Shown: positions 1 to 9,100 of the stretch, one piece after another
How the letters are laid out: every line of letters begins with the position of its first letter
How positions within the stretch are numbered: position 1 is the stretch's first letter
Origin: Candidatus Methanomethylophilaceae archaeon
Lineage (GTDB): Archaea > Thermoplasmatota > Thermoplasmata > Methanomassiliicoccales > Methanomethylophilaceae
NCBI GenBank assembly: GCA_007116915.1
Contig: SKHQ01000037.1
Location: forward strand, 1-17,178
DNA length: 17,178 nt
Direction of reading: 5' to 3'
Program-made: the position numbers and the translations under genes
Notes under the pieces: generated by a model
What the model was told of the DNA's origin: nothing
Databases searched by the model: none
What the model saw: the letters and a program-made list of their open reading frames with translations, nothing else

Positions 1-613
1 ACACGGCGGTGGTGTGGACGCCTATCAGCAGAGTCTCGACACCTAGCTCCGAGCTTTTCTCCTTGATGACCTGAGCGGCGAATGCGTCCTTGCCCATGAT
101 TGTGACTGCGATCCTCTTGTGGCCCATCGATGCGGCCTTGACGAGGCCTGATAACTGGTCGATGACCGCTTTTTCATCCAGCAGCGTGCAACCTTCCTGC
201 CTCAAACGCTTCTGAAGGACAGGCATCGGCGACGTGGATAGTATGCCGGTCATATGCGCACCGACCGCCTGAACCACCTGGGAATCGGAACATATGAACG
301 TCCCCGCCCCCTCGCACACCGTTACAGCGCAATCGAGAAGACCGTCACGAAGGGCGTCACTGACTATCTCGGAGGCACCGAATGTGACCGTCCTATCCTC
401 CGTCCTCAGCAGACGGTCGGATGTGAACATACCCCATTCACTCACATTCTTCCTTAATGTGGATAGAACCGAGTCGGTGTCCTCATCCTCAGTACCGTAT
501 ACACGGCTACGCATGGGGCAGTGGGTGATCTTTGGAGGATCGATGACTTCCGCCCTGCCATCATCGATGACGATCCTCGCCCCGCATATCTCGATCTCGT
601 GCTTTCCTTCCAT
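1..613 (-). CDS. Methanogenesis marker protein 8 (DUF2099), 3' end cut by window edge
   Basis: An open minus-strand frame runs from an ATG at 613 off the left edge, giving 204 visible codons without a stop. The N-terminus reads MEGKHEIEICGARIVIDDG; further in come ITHCPM, a WGMF segment, FGASEIVSDAL, AVTVCEGAGTF and IGVHTTAV near the edge. I recognise this order as DUF2099 (methanogenesis marker 8), from memory and without a search. The family is largely confined to methanogens and related lineages, and I know of no established biochemical role. The cysteines in HCPM and VCEGAG could bind a metal or thiol, which is inference. An in-frame ATG at 634 would add seven residues, but a TATA-like element at 642-650 places transcription start near 618-621. 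I therefore prefer 613, which also matches how homologues begin. It is transcribed divergently from the Fe-S carrier gene. This gene is the main evidence that the organism is a methanogen. Confidence 0.82.
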   Translation of the reverse strand, partial: MEGKHEIEICGARIVIDDGRAEVIDPPKITHCPMRSRVYGTEDEDTDSVLSTLRKNVSEWGMFTSDRLLRTEDRTVTFGASEIVSDALRDGLLDCAVTVCEGAGTFICSDSQVVQAVGAHMTGILSTSPMPVLQKRLRQEGCTLLDEKAVIDQLSGLVKAASMGHKRIAVTIMGKDAFAAQVIKEKSSELGVETLLIGVHTTAV

Positions 614-641
614 CGTATCGTCAATGAATCCCATAGTATGG

Positions 642-650
642 TTATTAAAA
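642..650 (-). promoter_or_regulatory. TATA box for the marker 8 gene
   Basis: On the minus strand this reads TTTTAATAA. Its centre is 33 nt before the ATG at 613, so initiation about 25-28 nt downstream would give a leader of roughly 5-8 nt. It lies only 12 nt before the alternative ATG at 634, which argues against that start. Confidence 0.5.
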
Positions 651-690
651 TGCCTACCCGCTAGGAACGATTTGGTAACTGGGGAACTTG

Positions 691-699
691 TTTATATAA
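691..699 (+). promoter_or_regulatory. TATA box for the A-type Fe-S carrier gene
   Basis: The element is TTTATATAA, a near-ideal archaeal TATA box, centred 37 nt before the TTG start at 732. The predicted transcription start is about 720-723, giving a short leader of about 10 nt that includes part of the GGTGA at 721-725. Together with the minus-strand element at 642-650 it forms a compact divergent promoter region. Confidence 0.65.
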
Positions 700-731
700 C
701 GGCATTGTTTTTTCGTGATAGGTGAATTAAC

Positions 732-1055
732 TTGGTAGAAGTAACTCCTGAAGCTCAGAATTTTCTGAAACAAATGCTAGAAGAGAACGACAAAGTAGGC
801 CAGGGCGTCAAGATCTATCTGGCCGGCATGGCCTGTAGCGGACCTCAGTTCGGAATGAAGTTCCAATCCGAGAAAGAGGAAGGCGACAACGAGGTAGCCC
901 TGGATGGATTCTCATTCTACTACGACAAAGAGACTGCAGAGGTCCTAGACGAGTGCGTAATCAAGTTCATTGACGACCCTCAGATGGGTACCGGCCTCAC
1001 TATCGAGAACCCCAAGGCAAGCGGCTGCGGCTCCTGTGGCAGCGGCTGTAACTGA
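732..1055 (+). CDS. A-type iron-sulfur carrier, HesB/IscA family
   Basis: The 107-residue product has the HesB/IscA layout: an N-terminal helix beginning VTPEAQNFLK, a central GMACSGPQFG segment and a C-terminal cysteine cluster. Bacterial A-type carriers use one central Cys and a C-G-C tail to hold and transfer Fe-S clusters. Here the central Cys is C35 and the tail is GCGSCGSGC with C99, C102 and C106, so it is a variant of the canonical tail; C75 is a fifth cysteine. The start codon is TTG, chosen because the frame has no better start and GGTGA at 721-725 is correctly spaced. The gene is monocistronic as far as can be seen and is divergent from a methanogenesis marker gene. Delivery of clusters to methanogenesis enzymes is plausible but inferred. 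The family call is strong; the subfamily is uncertain. Confidence 0.88.
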   Translation: MVEVTPEAQNFLKQMLEENDKVGQGVKIYLAGMACSGPQFGMKFQSEKEEGDNEVALDGFSFYYDKETAEVLDECVIKFIDDPQMGTGLTIENPKASGCGSCGSGCN

Positions 1056-1081
1056 AACTAATTTCAATCCCCCTTACCCAC

Positions 1082-1092
1082 TTTATTTTTAT
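1082..1092 (+). promoter_or_regulatory. TATA box for helicase; T-rich tract may also end the upstream transcript
   Basis: The AT-rich run TTTATTTTTAT is centred about 26 nt before the GTG at 1113, so transcription should begin almost exactly at the start codon (leaderless). The same T-rich tract lies 27-37 nt after the Fe-S carrier stop and could act as an archaeal oligo-T terminator for it. The dual use is inference. Confidence 0.5.
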
Positions 1093-1112
1093 TCACGACC
1101 CTTCTAAGGTAC

Positions 1113-2678
1113 GTGCACGTCAATCATCCTCTCATCAAGGAATACACTGTCGAGGAGAGGGAATACCAGACCTCATTGGCCCGAATTTGCGGCAAGGAGT
1201 CGACCCTGGTAGTAATACCGACGGGGATGGGGAAGACTATCGTGGCCCTCCGAGTGGTCGCCGATTCACTGCATAAAGGTGCCAGCAAGGCATTGATCCT
1301 AGCACCCACCCGGCCCCTGGTTGAACAGCATCGTGATGTCCTTCAAGATAAGATGCCCACGGTCAGAGTGGCGTCCATGACCGGAGAGACCGCCCCCGAA
1401 AAGAGGGTCACGGTTTGGGAGGGTAACACGGTGATCGTATCAACGCCGCAGGTAATCGCCAACGACCTGGATAAAGGGCGGTACGAACTCAACGACGTTG
1501 GTATCTTGGTCTACGATGAGGCCCATCGCGGAGTGGGTAGCTACTCCTACGTAAGGGTGGCAGAACATTATCACCATCTCCGACGTCTGAGTATGGGTAT
1601 AACCGCATCGCCAGGCAGTGACAGTAAGCGTATAATGGAGGTCTGTGAGAACCTTAGGCTTTTTCGGATAGAGGTCCGCACCGAGGAGGACCCGGACGTG
1701 GCGCCATATGTCCACAATATCGAAATGAAGACCTTGGAACTTGACCTGCCGGAGGACCTGATGGACATCATCGCAGTCCTACGACGCCTCTTGGACAAAT
1801 ACATCGATGAACTGGTACAGCTTCGGTTTTTGGATGATAAGTCAGTGGCAACGGCGAAGAGACTTCTGGCACTGGGCAAGACATTACAGGCCCGTGCCGC
1901 ACATGAGAAGGGGAGTTACACCGTATTCCGTGCGCTGACGGTGCAGGCGATAGCGATGAAGATACTCCACGCCATCGGCCTGGCGGAGACGCAAGGCACC
2001 ACCTCCCTCTCCCGATTCCTCGACCGCTTGGAGGATGAGAAAGGACAGGAGAAGTCCAGTCGGGCCACCCGCGAACTACTTGCCAACCAGGAGTACGACC
2101 GCCTGCGGGAGATGCTGGTGGCAACCAAGACCGAACATCCCAAGGTATCTCGTGTGATGACTTTGGTCAGTAGACAATTGGACTCCAAGCCGGATTCGCG
2201 GGTGCTGGTCTTCACCCATTATCGCGACACCTGCGAAATGGTGGCCGATAGATTGGCCCGTATATCAACAGCCAGGGTGGGCAGGCTTATTGGACAGGCA
2301 GGTCACGATGGCCTGAAACAAAAGGGGCAGGCGGACGTCCTTCGGCAGTTCAGGGAGGGGCAAGTAAACGTCCTGGTCGCCACTTCCGTCGGTGAGGAGG
2401 GCCTCGATGTGGCAAACACCGACATGGTCCTGTTCTATGAGCCAGTCCCATCAGAGATCCGTAGCATCCAGCGCCGGGGACGAACCGGCAGGTTCAGCGA
2501 TGGAGAGGTCCACATACTCATTGCAAAAGGGACACGGGACGAGGTTTTCCAGAGGTCATCATTGAACAAGGAGAGGAAGATGAAGAGACGTCTCGAGGAT
2601 TTGGATCGCGAATTGCGTTCCCGAAGGCAGATCGAAGAGAGCTTGAGGTCGCAGAGCTCCCTAGCCCGCTTCCGCTGA
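1113..2678 (+). CDS. Hef-type superfamily 2 helicase without a nuclease domain
   Basis: The 521-residue protein is a DEAH-type SF2 helicase of the Hef/FANCM/Mph1 group. Visible motifs are motif I PTGMGKT (36-42), motif Ia APTRPLVEQH (64-73), motif II DEAH (135-138), motif III TAS (164-166), motif V GEEGLDVA (427-434) and motif VI QRRGRTGR (453-460). A helical insertion lies between the two RecA-like lobes at roughly 205-345, typical of Hef. Hef acts on stalled forks and branched DNA. Most euryarchaeal Hef proteins are about 750 residues and end in an XPF-type nuclease plus HhH domain. This one stops after lobe 2 with a basic, coiled tail (about 485-521). The next gene is DNA ligase, so no detached nuclease follows. 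The start is GTG with a TATA box 26 nt upstream; no closer alternative is evident. Helicase identity is near certain and the Hef subfamily likely. Confidence 0.9.
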   Translation: MHVNHPLIKEYTVEEREYQTSLARICGKESTLVVIPTGMGKTIVALRVVADSLHKGASKALILAPTRPLVEQHRDVLQDKMPTVRVASMTGETAPEKRVTVWEGNTVIVSTPQVIANDLDKGRYELNDVGILVYDEAHRGVGSYSYVRVAEHYHHLRRLSMGITASPGSDSKRIMEVCENLRLFRIEVRTEEDPDVAPYVHNIEMKTLELDLPEDLMDIIAVLRRLLDKYIDELVQLRFLDDKSVATAKRLLALGKTLQARAAHEKGSYTVFRALTVQAIAMKILHAIGLAETQGTTSLSRFLDRLEDEKGQEKSSRATRELLANQEYDRLREMLVATKTEHPKVSRVMTLVSRQLDSKPDSRVLVFTHYRDTCEMVADRLARISTARVGRLIGQAGHDGLKQKGQADVLRQFREGQVNVLVATSVGEEGLDVANTDMVLFYEPVPSEIRSIQRRGRTGRFSDGEVHILIAKGTRDEVFQRSSLNKERKMKRRLEDLDRELRSRRQIEESLRSQSSLARFR

Positions 2679-2689
2679 ATGAACGTTAT

Positions 2690-2697
2690 GATTAATA
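2690..2697 (+). promoter_or_regulatory. TATA-like element supporting a later DNA ligase start
   Basis: The element GATTAATA lies 27 nt before the ATG at 2721 and just after the helicase stop. It predicts a leaderless ligase transcript beginning near 2719-2721, so the ligase need not depend on the helicase promoter. Confidence 0.4.
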
Positions 2698-2720
2698 GCG
2701 GTCCGCACATTATCCCCGTC

Positions 2721-4496
2721 ATGCTCTATGAGGAGCTGGCGAGCACCTACGACCGTCTGGAGTCCACCAGCAGCCGGCTGGAGATGACCTCCATACTAGC
2801 GGATTTTTTCCGTCAAGTGGAGGCGTCCGAGCTCAGGCAGGTTGTCTATCTGACCCAGGGTAAACTTAACCCCGACCATGTGACCGAGAAGTTGGGGATG
2901 GCCGACAAGATGATACTCAAGGCCATTGTCGACGCGTCCCGTCTGCAGGAGTCATACGTCAATGACCTGTGGATGAAGGAGGGGGACCTGGGAGCTGTGG
3001 CCGAGAAGGTGGCAGCGGAGAGGGTGCAGACCAATCTATTCTCCCAACCGCTCACTTTGGATAGGGTGCTCACAAACCTACGTAGCATCGAAGGCGCCGA
3101 GGGGAAGAACTCCCAGACCAAGAGGATCAGACTTCTGACGAGCCTTCTTCACGATGCATCGCCGCTCGAGTCCCGTTACCTCTGCCGGACCGTCACCGGG
3201 CGCATGAGAGTTGGGGCGGCATCCATGACCATATTGGATGCCTTGGCTTCTGCATTCGGAGTCAAGGAGGATCGACAAGACATCGAGAGGGCCTTCAACG
3301 TCAGTTCCGACATCGGAGCAGTGGCGGAAAGCTTGGCTAGAGATGGGATTGAGGGAGTACGTGGCATAGATGTGCAAGTAGGCAGACCGGTCCGTTCAAT
3401 GCTTGCCGAGAGGCTTTCTTCCATGGAGGAGATTCTTACAAAACTCGGTGGCCGTTGCGCTCTGGAATACAAATATGACGGTATACGGGTGCAAGCTCAC
3501 ATCTCCGAAGATGAAGTGAAGCTCTACTCACGGCGTCTAGAGGACCTCACCGCAAATTTTCCGGACGTGGTGGAGTCGTTGCGTTCTTCTTTCAAGGGCC
3601 AAGCGGCCATCGTGGAGGGCGAATGTGTCCCGGTGGACCTCAAGACCGGCAGACTGCTTCCATTCCAAGAGGTGGCGCATCGCCGACGCAAATTCGGAAT
3701 GGAGGAGGCGGTCAGGGATTACCCTGTCAAGATCTTCCTTTTCGATTGTCTGAGAATGGATGAGGCGGATATGACACTTCGTCCCTTCTCAGAGAGAAGG
3801 ACCGCATTGGAGGAGAACCTGGAAGAGAGTGAGGGGCTGCTGTTCTCCCGCCTGGAGATTGTGGATTCCGTCGCCGAGGCAGAGGATTTCTTTGAGAGCG
3901 CCCTTGTCGCCGGATGCGAGGGCATAATGGCCAAATCACTGGCGGAAAACTCCGTTTACCGGACCGGCAACCGCGGATTCCTGTGGATAAAATACAAAAA
4001 GGATTACCGTGGCGACCTCAATGACAGCTTCGACCTCGTTATCGTCGGTGCCTACACCGGCAAGGGAAAGAGGAAAGGACTGTACGGTGCACTGTTGATG
4101 GCAGTCCATGACCCGGAGACGGGGATGTTCCAGACCGTCTGTAAACTGGGGAGTGGTTTCGATGACGCTTTCCTGGCTGAGCTCCCCGGCATGTTGGAGG
4201 GTCATCGTTCATCGGGTCCGTCAGATCTGCTGAGCACGCGCATGGAGGCTGACCACTGGTTCGAACCGGCGATAGTGCTGGAAGTGATGGGGGCGGAGAT
4301 CAGTGTCAGTCCGACACATACCGCAGCCGAGGGCCTCCTACCTGAGGGTTCCGGACTGGCGGTAAGGTTCCCTCGTTTCACGGGGAAGGTGCGTGACGAT
4401 AAATCGGCAGAACAAGCAACCAACGCTACCGAGCTGCTAACCATGTACCGAGGCCAGACCTCTACATCCGATTCAGGGGCGTCGGCAAAGTTTTAA
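2721..4496 (+). CDS. lig: ATP-dependent DNA ligase
   Basis: This is an archaeal replicative and repair DNA ligase that seals nicks through a ligase-AMP intermediate. The adenylation motif is EYKYDGIRVQ with the nucleotide-accepting lysine at residue 251. Further nucleotidyltransferase motifs are visible: EGECVP (motif III), a FLFDCLR segment, GCEGIMAKSL (motif IV) and WIKYKKDY (motif V). The N-terminal 200 residues form the helical DNA-binding domain; a C-terminal OB fold follows motif V. I chose ATG 2721 over ATG 2679, which directly abuts the helicase stop. Archaeal ligases commonly begin with an ML-Y-ELA-like sequence, here MLYEELASTYDRLE, and a TATA-like element lies 27 nt upstream. The result is 591 residues, normal for the family; the longer form would add 14 atypical residues. 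The end overlaps the rpoL promoter. Confidence 0.95.
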   Translation: MLYEELASTYDRLESTSSRLEMTSILADFFRQVEASELRQVVYLTQGKLNPDHVTEKLGMADKMILKAIVDASRLQESYVNDLWMKEGDLGAVAEKVAAERVQTNLFSQPLTLDRVLTNLRSIEGAEGKNSQTKRIRLLTSLLHDASPLESRYLCRTVTGRMRVGAASMTILDALASAFGVKEDRQDIERAFNVSSDIGAVAESLARDGIEGVRGIDVQVGRPVRSMLAERLSSMEEILTKLGGRCALEYKYDGIRVQAHISEDEVKLYSRRLEDLTANFPDVVESLRSSFKGQAAIVEGECVPVDLKTGRLLPFQEVAHRRRKFGMEEAVRDYPVKIFLFDCLRMDEADMTLRPFSERRTALEENLEESEGLLFSRLEIVDSVAEAEDFFESALVAGCEGIMAKSLAENSVYRTGNRGFLWIKYKKDYRGDLNDSFDLVIVGAYTGKGKRKGLYGALLMAVHDPETGMFQTVCKLGSGFDDAFLAELPGMLEGHRSSGPSDLLSTRMEADHWFEPAIVLEVMGAEISVSPTHTAAEGLLPEGSGLAVRFPRFTGKVRDDKSAEQATNATELLTMYRGQTSTSDSGASAKF

Positions 4497-4500
4497 GAAT
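4491..4500 (+). promoter_or_regulatory. TATA box for rpoL-truD, overlapping the ligase stop codon
   Basis: TTTTAAGAAT is centred 25 nt before the rpoL ATG at 4521 and contains the ligase TAA (4494-4496). An A-rich GGCAAAG just upstream could be a BRE. The geometry predicts a leaderless rpoL message. Confidence 0.6.
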
Positions 4501-4520
4501 ACTACCGATATCGTGGAAAC

Positions 4521-4793
4521 ATGGAGCTCCAGCTAATCGAAAAGACCGCCACCACCCTAAAGGTTGGTGTCAAAGACCCTGACATGACCATCATAAGCCC
4601 TGTACTGGACAGGCTCTTGCAGGACGATATGGTCCTGGATGTCGAATTCACCGATGTTCACCCTGAATTGGAAATCCCTGAGATCATGCTGACTGTCAGC
4701 AATGGCGACCCGTTGGATGCTTTCAAAAGGTCCACTGACGCATTGATCACTGATTTCCGCTCCGTCAGGGAAGGCCTTTTCGGAAAACAGTGA
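4521..4793 (+). CDS. rpoL: DNA-directed RNA polymerase subunit L (Rpo11)
   Basis: The 90-residue product matches archaeal RpoL/Rpo11, the partner of Rpo3 (RpoD) in the alpha-like assembly platform of RNA polymerase and equivalent to eukaryotic RPB11. The start MELQLIEKT, the strand-turn VEFTDVHPEL, and NGDPLDAFKRSTDALI are family hallmarks, corresponding to the usual pattern of a short beta sheet, an H-P-containing loop and a long C-terminal helix. Length is typical (about 90-95). The ATG sits 25 nt after a TATA box, so initiation is probably leaderless. The truD start follows three bases after the stop, so the two genes are probably co-transcribed. Confidence 0.93.
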   Translation: MELQLIEKTATTLKVGVKDPDMTIISPVLDRLLQDDMVLDVEFTDVHPELEIPEIMLTVSNGDPLDAFKRSTDALITDFRSVREGLFGKQ

Positions 4794-4796
4794 AAA

Positions 4797-6101
4797 ATGG
4801 CGCCTTCGCCATGTAATACGGCCGAGAAGGACATCGGCCTAGAATTCTATCACAGCGAGAGTCATGGTACCGGCGGTCGCATAAAAGCGCATGCCGAGGA
4901 CTTCATGGTCGATGAGATATCCGACCTGCCACCGGCCAAGGAAGGCGGTCGCTACACGATTGCCACGATAACTACCCGCAATTGGGAGATGAACCGGCTC
5001 GTTAAGCAACTCGCCAGCGCCCTGCGGGTCTCCCGTAACCGCATTGGATTCGCTGGCACCAAGGACAAGAGAGCCATTACCAGCCAACTGATGTCATTCG
5101 AGATGGCTCCCGAGGCGCTCGACTCCATTGAGCTCAACGATATCTGGGTGTCTGATGTCTATCAGGCCGCCCGACCCATAAAGATAGGAGACCTCATCGG
5201 AAACCGTTTCAGCGTCCACGTCCGCGAATGTGAACTGAAGGATGATGAACTGGCCTACGACATTGCAAGCTGCAAGGAGAGTCTGGACGCTGTCGGCGGA
5301 TTCCCCAATTATTTCGGCGTTCAGCGTTTCGGCGTCACCCGTCCGATAACCCATCTGGTGGGCAAATCGATTGTTGCCGGGGAATTCAAAGAAGCGGTCG
5401 TCACCTACCTCGCCCATCCATCTGAATATGAGAGCCCGGAATCCAAGGCCTGTCGTCTCGAGCTGTTACAACCGGACGGAAGGGACGACCTCCTTTCCGA
5501 ATTCCCGCGTAGCATGAATTTTGAAAAGACCTTGGTCGAACATCTTGCACGCCGCCCCGAGGATTATGCTGGAGCCTTGCGGCAGTTGCCTGACAATCTG
5601 CAGATGATGTTCGTCCACGCCTATCAGTCCTACATATTCAACCGGATACTAAGCGAAAGGATGAGACGGGGGATGCCGATCCACGAACCCATAGAGGGGG
5701 ATCTGGTCCTAACTATAGGCGATAAGAGAGTCCCGATCCATGAACGACCGATCGAGGTTACGGCAGCGAACATCGACCTTGTTGCCGATCAGGTCAGGAT
5801 TGGAAAAGCCTTCGTCAGCGGTATCCTTTTTGGAAGTGAGAGTCGATTTGCGGATGGTGAGATGGGGGAGATAGAGAGAAAGGCGGTGGAGAATGAGGGC
5901 TTGAAGCCTGAGGACTTCGTCGTTCCAGAGATGCAACGCTGCAGCTCCCGCGGCAGCAGACGTGAGATACATTGCAGCTATGAATCACTCCGTACCGAGT
6001 TGGCGGACGAAGGATACGTGGTTTCATTCTCACTTACCAAAGGTAACTACGCTACCTGCTTATTGAGAGAGTTCATGAAGGCCGATATGAAGAACTATTG
6101 A
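4797..6101 (+). CDS. truD: tRNA pseudouridine synthase TruD
   Basis: TruD-family enzymes isomerise a uridine to pseudouridine in tRNA (U13 in bacteria; Pus7 is the eukaryotic homologue). The 434-residue protein shows motif I GFAGTKDKRAITSQ with the predicted catalytic aspartate at residue 90, NYFGVQRFG (171-179), and the helix AYQSYIFNRILSER (275-288). The usual TRUD insertion domain lies roughly between 180 and 340. The N-terminus HAEDFMVDEI is the typical family opening. The ATG starts three bases after rpoL with no clear Shine-Dalgarno sequence, so translation may depend on coupling. The 3' end overlaps the amber stop of the opposing TPR gene by three bases. The closest tRNA gene, at 9532, has U13 and is a possible but unproven substrate. 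Confidence 0.95.
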   Translation: MAPSPCNTAEKDIGLEFYHSESHGTGGRIKAHAEDFMVDEISDLPPAKEGGRYTIATITTRNWEMNRLVKQLASALRVSRNRIGFAGTKDKRAITSQLMSFEMAPEALDSIELNDIWVSDVYQAARPIKIGDLIGNRFSVHVRECELKDDELAYDIASCKESLDAVGGFPNYFGVQRFGVTRPITHLVGKSIVAGEFKEAVVTYLAHPSEYESPESKACRLELLQPDGRDDLLSEFPRSMNFEKTLVEHLARRPEDYAGALRQLPDNLQMMFVHAYQSYIFNRILSERMRRGMPIHEPIEGDLVLTIGDKRVPIHERPIEVTAANIDLVADQVRIGKAFVSGILFGSESRFADGEMGEIERKAVENEGLKPEDFVVPEMQRCSSRGSRREIHCSYESLRTELADEGYVVSFSLTKGNYATCLLREFMKADMKNY

Positions 6102-9100
6102 GTTTCGGGCTTCACCGCGGCCGCCTCTTCCTGCTTTTTCTTAATAATCTCGACCATCTCCCTGGCCTCCACATCACCCGGCGCCAGTATCTGGACCGTC
6201 TGCAGACTCATCATGGCACCTTCCAAGTTTCCAAGCTCTATCTGCAGGGCGGCCTTCCTCCGGTGTGGGCTGGGGTCCTTGTCATCGATGGAAATCGCCT
6301 TGTCGAAGGAGTTTATGGCCTTGGTCTTCTTGTTCTGGGATGCCAATATCTCTGCCAGCTCAATATGAGCATCCTTGAGGCTCGGATCTAGGCGGATGGC
6401 CTTTTGCAATGACACCTTGGCCTGAGAGGCATGCCCTCTCAACGACTGCTGGGTGCCGAGAAGGAACCATGCCGTTTGGGAACGGGGTTGCTGCTTTGTC
6501 GCTATCAATAGGGAATCCAATGCCTCATCGGTTTCCCCGATTGCCAACTGGTTCTCCGCCAGTCTTAAGTAAAGGCCCTCTGCGCCATTGCTGATAGCCC
6601 TGGTCAAAGCCCTGGCTGCGAGATAGCTGTCTTGTAGATCCTCGAGCATGTCCGCTGCCTCGGACCAAATCTCCTTTTCCCTAGGGTCGAGTTCGAAAAG
6701 TCTTTTCAGCGGCTTTTTGGCCTCATCCTTCCTCCCCGCATTGTAGAGGATCCTGGCCTTCAGCCATTGAGTGTTGTAGTTCAACGGATCGAGGAAAGCG
6801 GCCTCATCCAACCTCTCCAATGCCTCATCATTGCGCCCCTGCTGGTTAAGGGCAGTGGCCTGCATGTTTATTGTATTCACATGATGGGGGCGAATACTCA
6901 AGGATTGGGAGTAGGCCCTCACCGCCTCCTCATAACGGCCCAAGGCCTGGAATGCATGGCCTCTTAAAGACTGTGACGGAGGATCGTCCTTGAGCTCTTC
7001 CATATCGTCTATAACCCTCAATGTGTCGGAAAAATTGCCATTGTCGTAGTGAAGTTCGGCCAATTCCATGCGCGCTCCACGGTCCAATGGATCACTCTTC
7101 AAAACTTCCTGTAAAAGCTTCATCAACGCCTCTGGATCGCCGCTTCGACGTACAGATGTGCGCTTCATATCTATTATGGAACGGTCCCCGGGCCGTAGCT
7201 CTAGGGCCATATCGAAGTAATGTAAAGCCTCCTTGTCCCGCTCTAGAATCTGCAAGGACTTACCCATGTCCAAGATGTCACCCAGGCTCTCAGGGTTCAG
7301 GCGTAGCACCCGGCGTGTGACCTCTACGAGTTCTTCGTGGTTACCAAGGCGTCGGTGGCATTCCTTGAGGTACGCCAGTATCTTGGGCATGTTACGGGTT
7401 ATCTCATTGGCCTTGGAGAAGAAGAAGAGTGCCTCATCGTAACGGTCGAGCTCAGTGAGGAGTAGACCTTTTCGCACCAGCGCATGAAGGTGGCCAGCCT
7501 TGACCCTGAGCACCTGGTCATAACATTTGAGAGCCTCATTCTTGACGTCCAACTTCTGCAAACAATAGGCTTTTGACATCCAGAAATCGACATTCTCCAA
7601 TTCGCGAACGATTGCGCGGTCGTAACAGTCAACCGCCCCACGGTAATTCTGCAAGGCCTCCTCCGACATTCCCTTCGAATACCATAACCAGGAATCGTCC
7701 GGATTGATTTCGAGCCCTTTAGCAAAACAACTAACGGAATCCTCAAAACGCTCGAGAGCATAGAGGGCGTTGCCACGCAACCTCCAGTACATGCTGTCGT
7801 GGTCCTGTCTTTCTAGGACCGCATCGGCCAAAGACAGGGCGTCCTCGTATCTCCCTGAGTTGAGCATCGCTGCCAATACTTCATTCGCCTGTTTGATGTT
7901 GCGGGTGCCCCAACTCAAGGCCTGGCGGAATGTCCTCATGGCATCCTGATGCATGCCCATCAAATCCAGGATTATGGCCTTATCCTTGGTCACATCGATG
8001 TTCGTGGGTTCCTGGGCCAATATCCTGTCGGCGATCTGAATGGCTTCAGGATATGACTTGTCCGCCTTGTGCATCTCCAGAAGGAGTCTCAAGGACGGCA
8101 GATGTCTCAAATCCCTCTCCAGCACTATCTCCAGATCCTTACGGGCCTTCTTGGACTCCCCTATGGACCAGAAAATCCGAGCCCGTATGTATCTAAGCTT
8201 GCTGTCCTTGGGATAAAGGCGGAGGGATTCATCCAAATGTTTCAATGAATCGCTAACCCTCTGCTGTGACACGAGGTTCTCGGCCATTAAGGCGATCAAT
8301 GATGGATCCTCACCACGCAATTCGATCATGTCATTGATGACCTCGCCTGTGTCCCGCCCGGGACAATACTGGACCAAAGCCTCGAGTATCTCCAATCTTA
8401 TGTCATCGTCCTTACATTCCCCCAGATATTGGCGGGCCTCATTGACGGCCTCCGCCGGTCTTCCTAATATACCAAGATCCTTGACCAGCATCACCTTCGC
8501 GGCCTTGAGGTCCGTCTCAATCTCCAAACTCCTCTTGACCGCCTCCAATGAACTTTCGTAGCGGTTCATGTAGAAGTTTGCACTTCCAATGCCATACCAG
8601 GCACGGGAGTTTTTGGGATCGTAGTCCAAAATCTTCTCGTAGACTATTATCGATTCATCCAGTAGACCGGCTCGAGCTAGACGGTAAGCGGCCGAGAGCA
8701 TCTGTGAGGGTTCGCGTGAATCCATATCTTGGACACGGTCCGTCAGTTCCCGTGCCAAAGCCACATCGCCTTGGGTCCTTGATATCTCCGCCAAGGCCAT
8801 CAGTATGATGGGATCCGATGAGTCCTTTAGTTTCAACGACACCAAGGCCTTGGCCCCTTCAACATCACCAATATCCAACAAAGCAAGGGCCTTGTGGGCT
8901 TTCCAGTGAAGTGAATCGCCTATGCTTATCAGTATGTCGTATGCTTCCAAGAGCTGTGAATCATTCTCCACGGCCTTCTTCAGTACACCGCGGGCCCGTA
9001 TCGTGTCCCCGCTTCTTATGAGGGCCTTGCCTAGTTCGAGATACAGCAGACCGTTGCCGGGTTCGTTGTGAAGCATGTCCTCCAGTATACGGGCGGACTC

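Noticed and set aside
254..725. Plus-strand ORFs of 67 and 143 codons at the left edge
   Set aside because: They lie antisense to the marker 8 gene, whose minus-strand frame is long, open and recognisable; they have no family features or promoter.
2679..2720. N-terminal extension of DNA ligase from ATG 2679
   Set aside because: It adds 14 residues unlike ligase N-termini and contains the TATA-like element; ATG 2721 gives the usual family start.
6098..9021. Many plus-strand ORFs of 60-100 codons opposite the TPR gene
   Set aside because: They are shadow frames of a long, biased, repeat-rich coding sequence and none shows a family signature or promoter.
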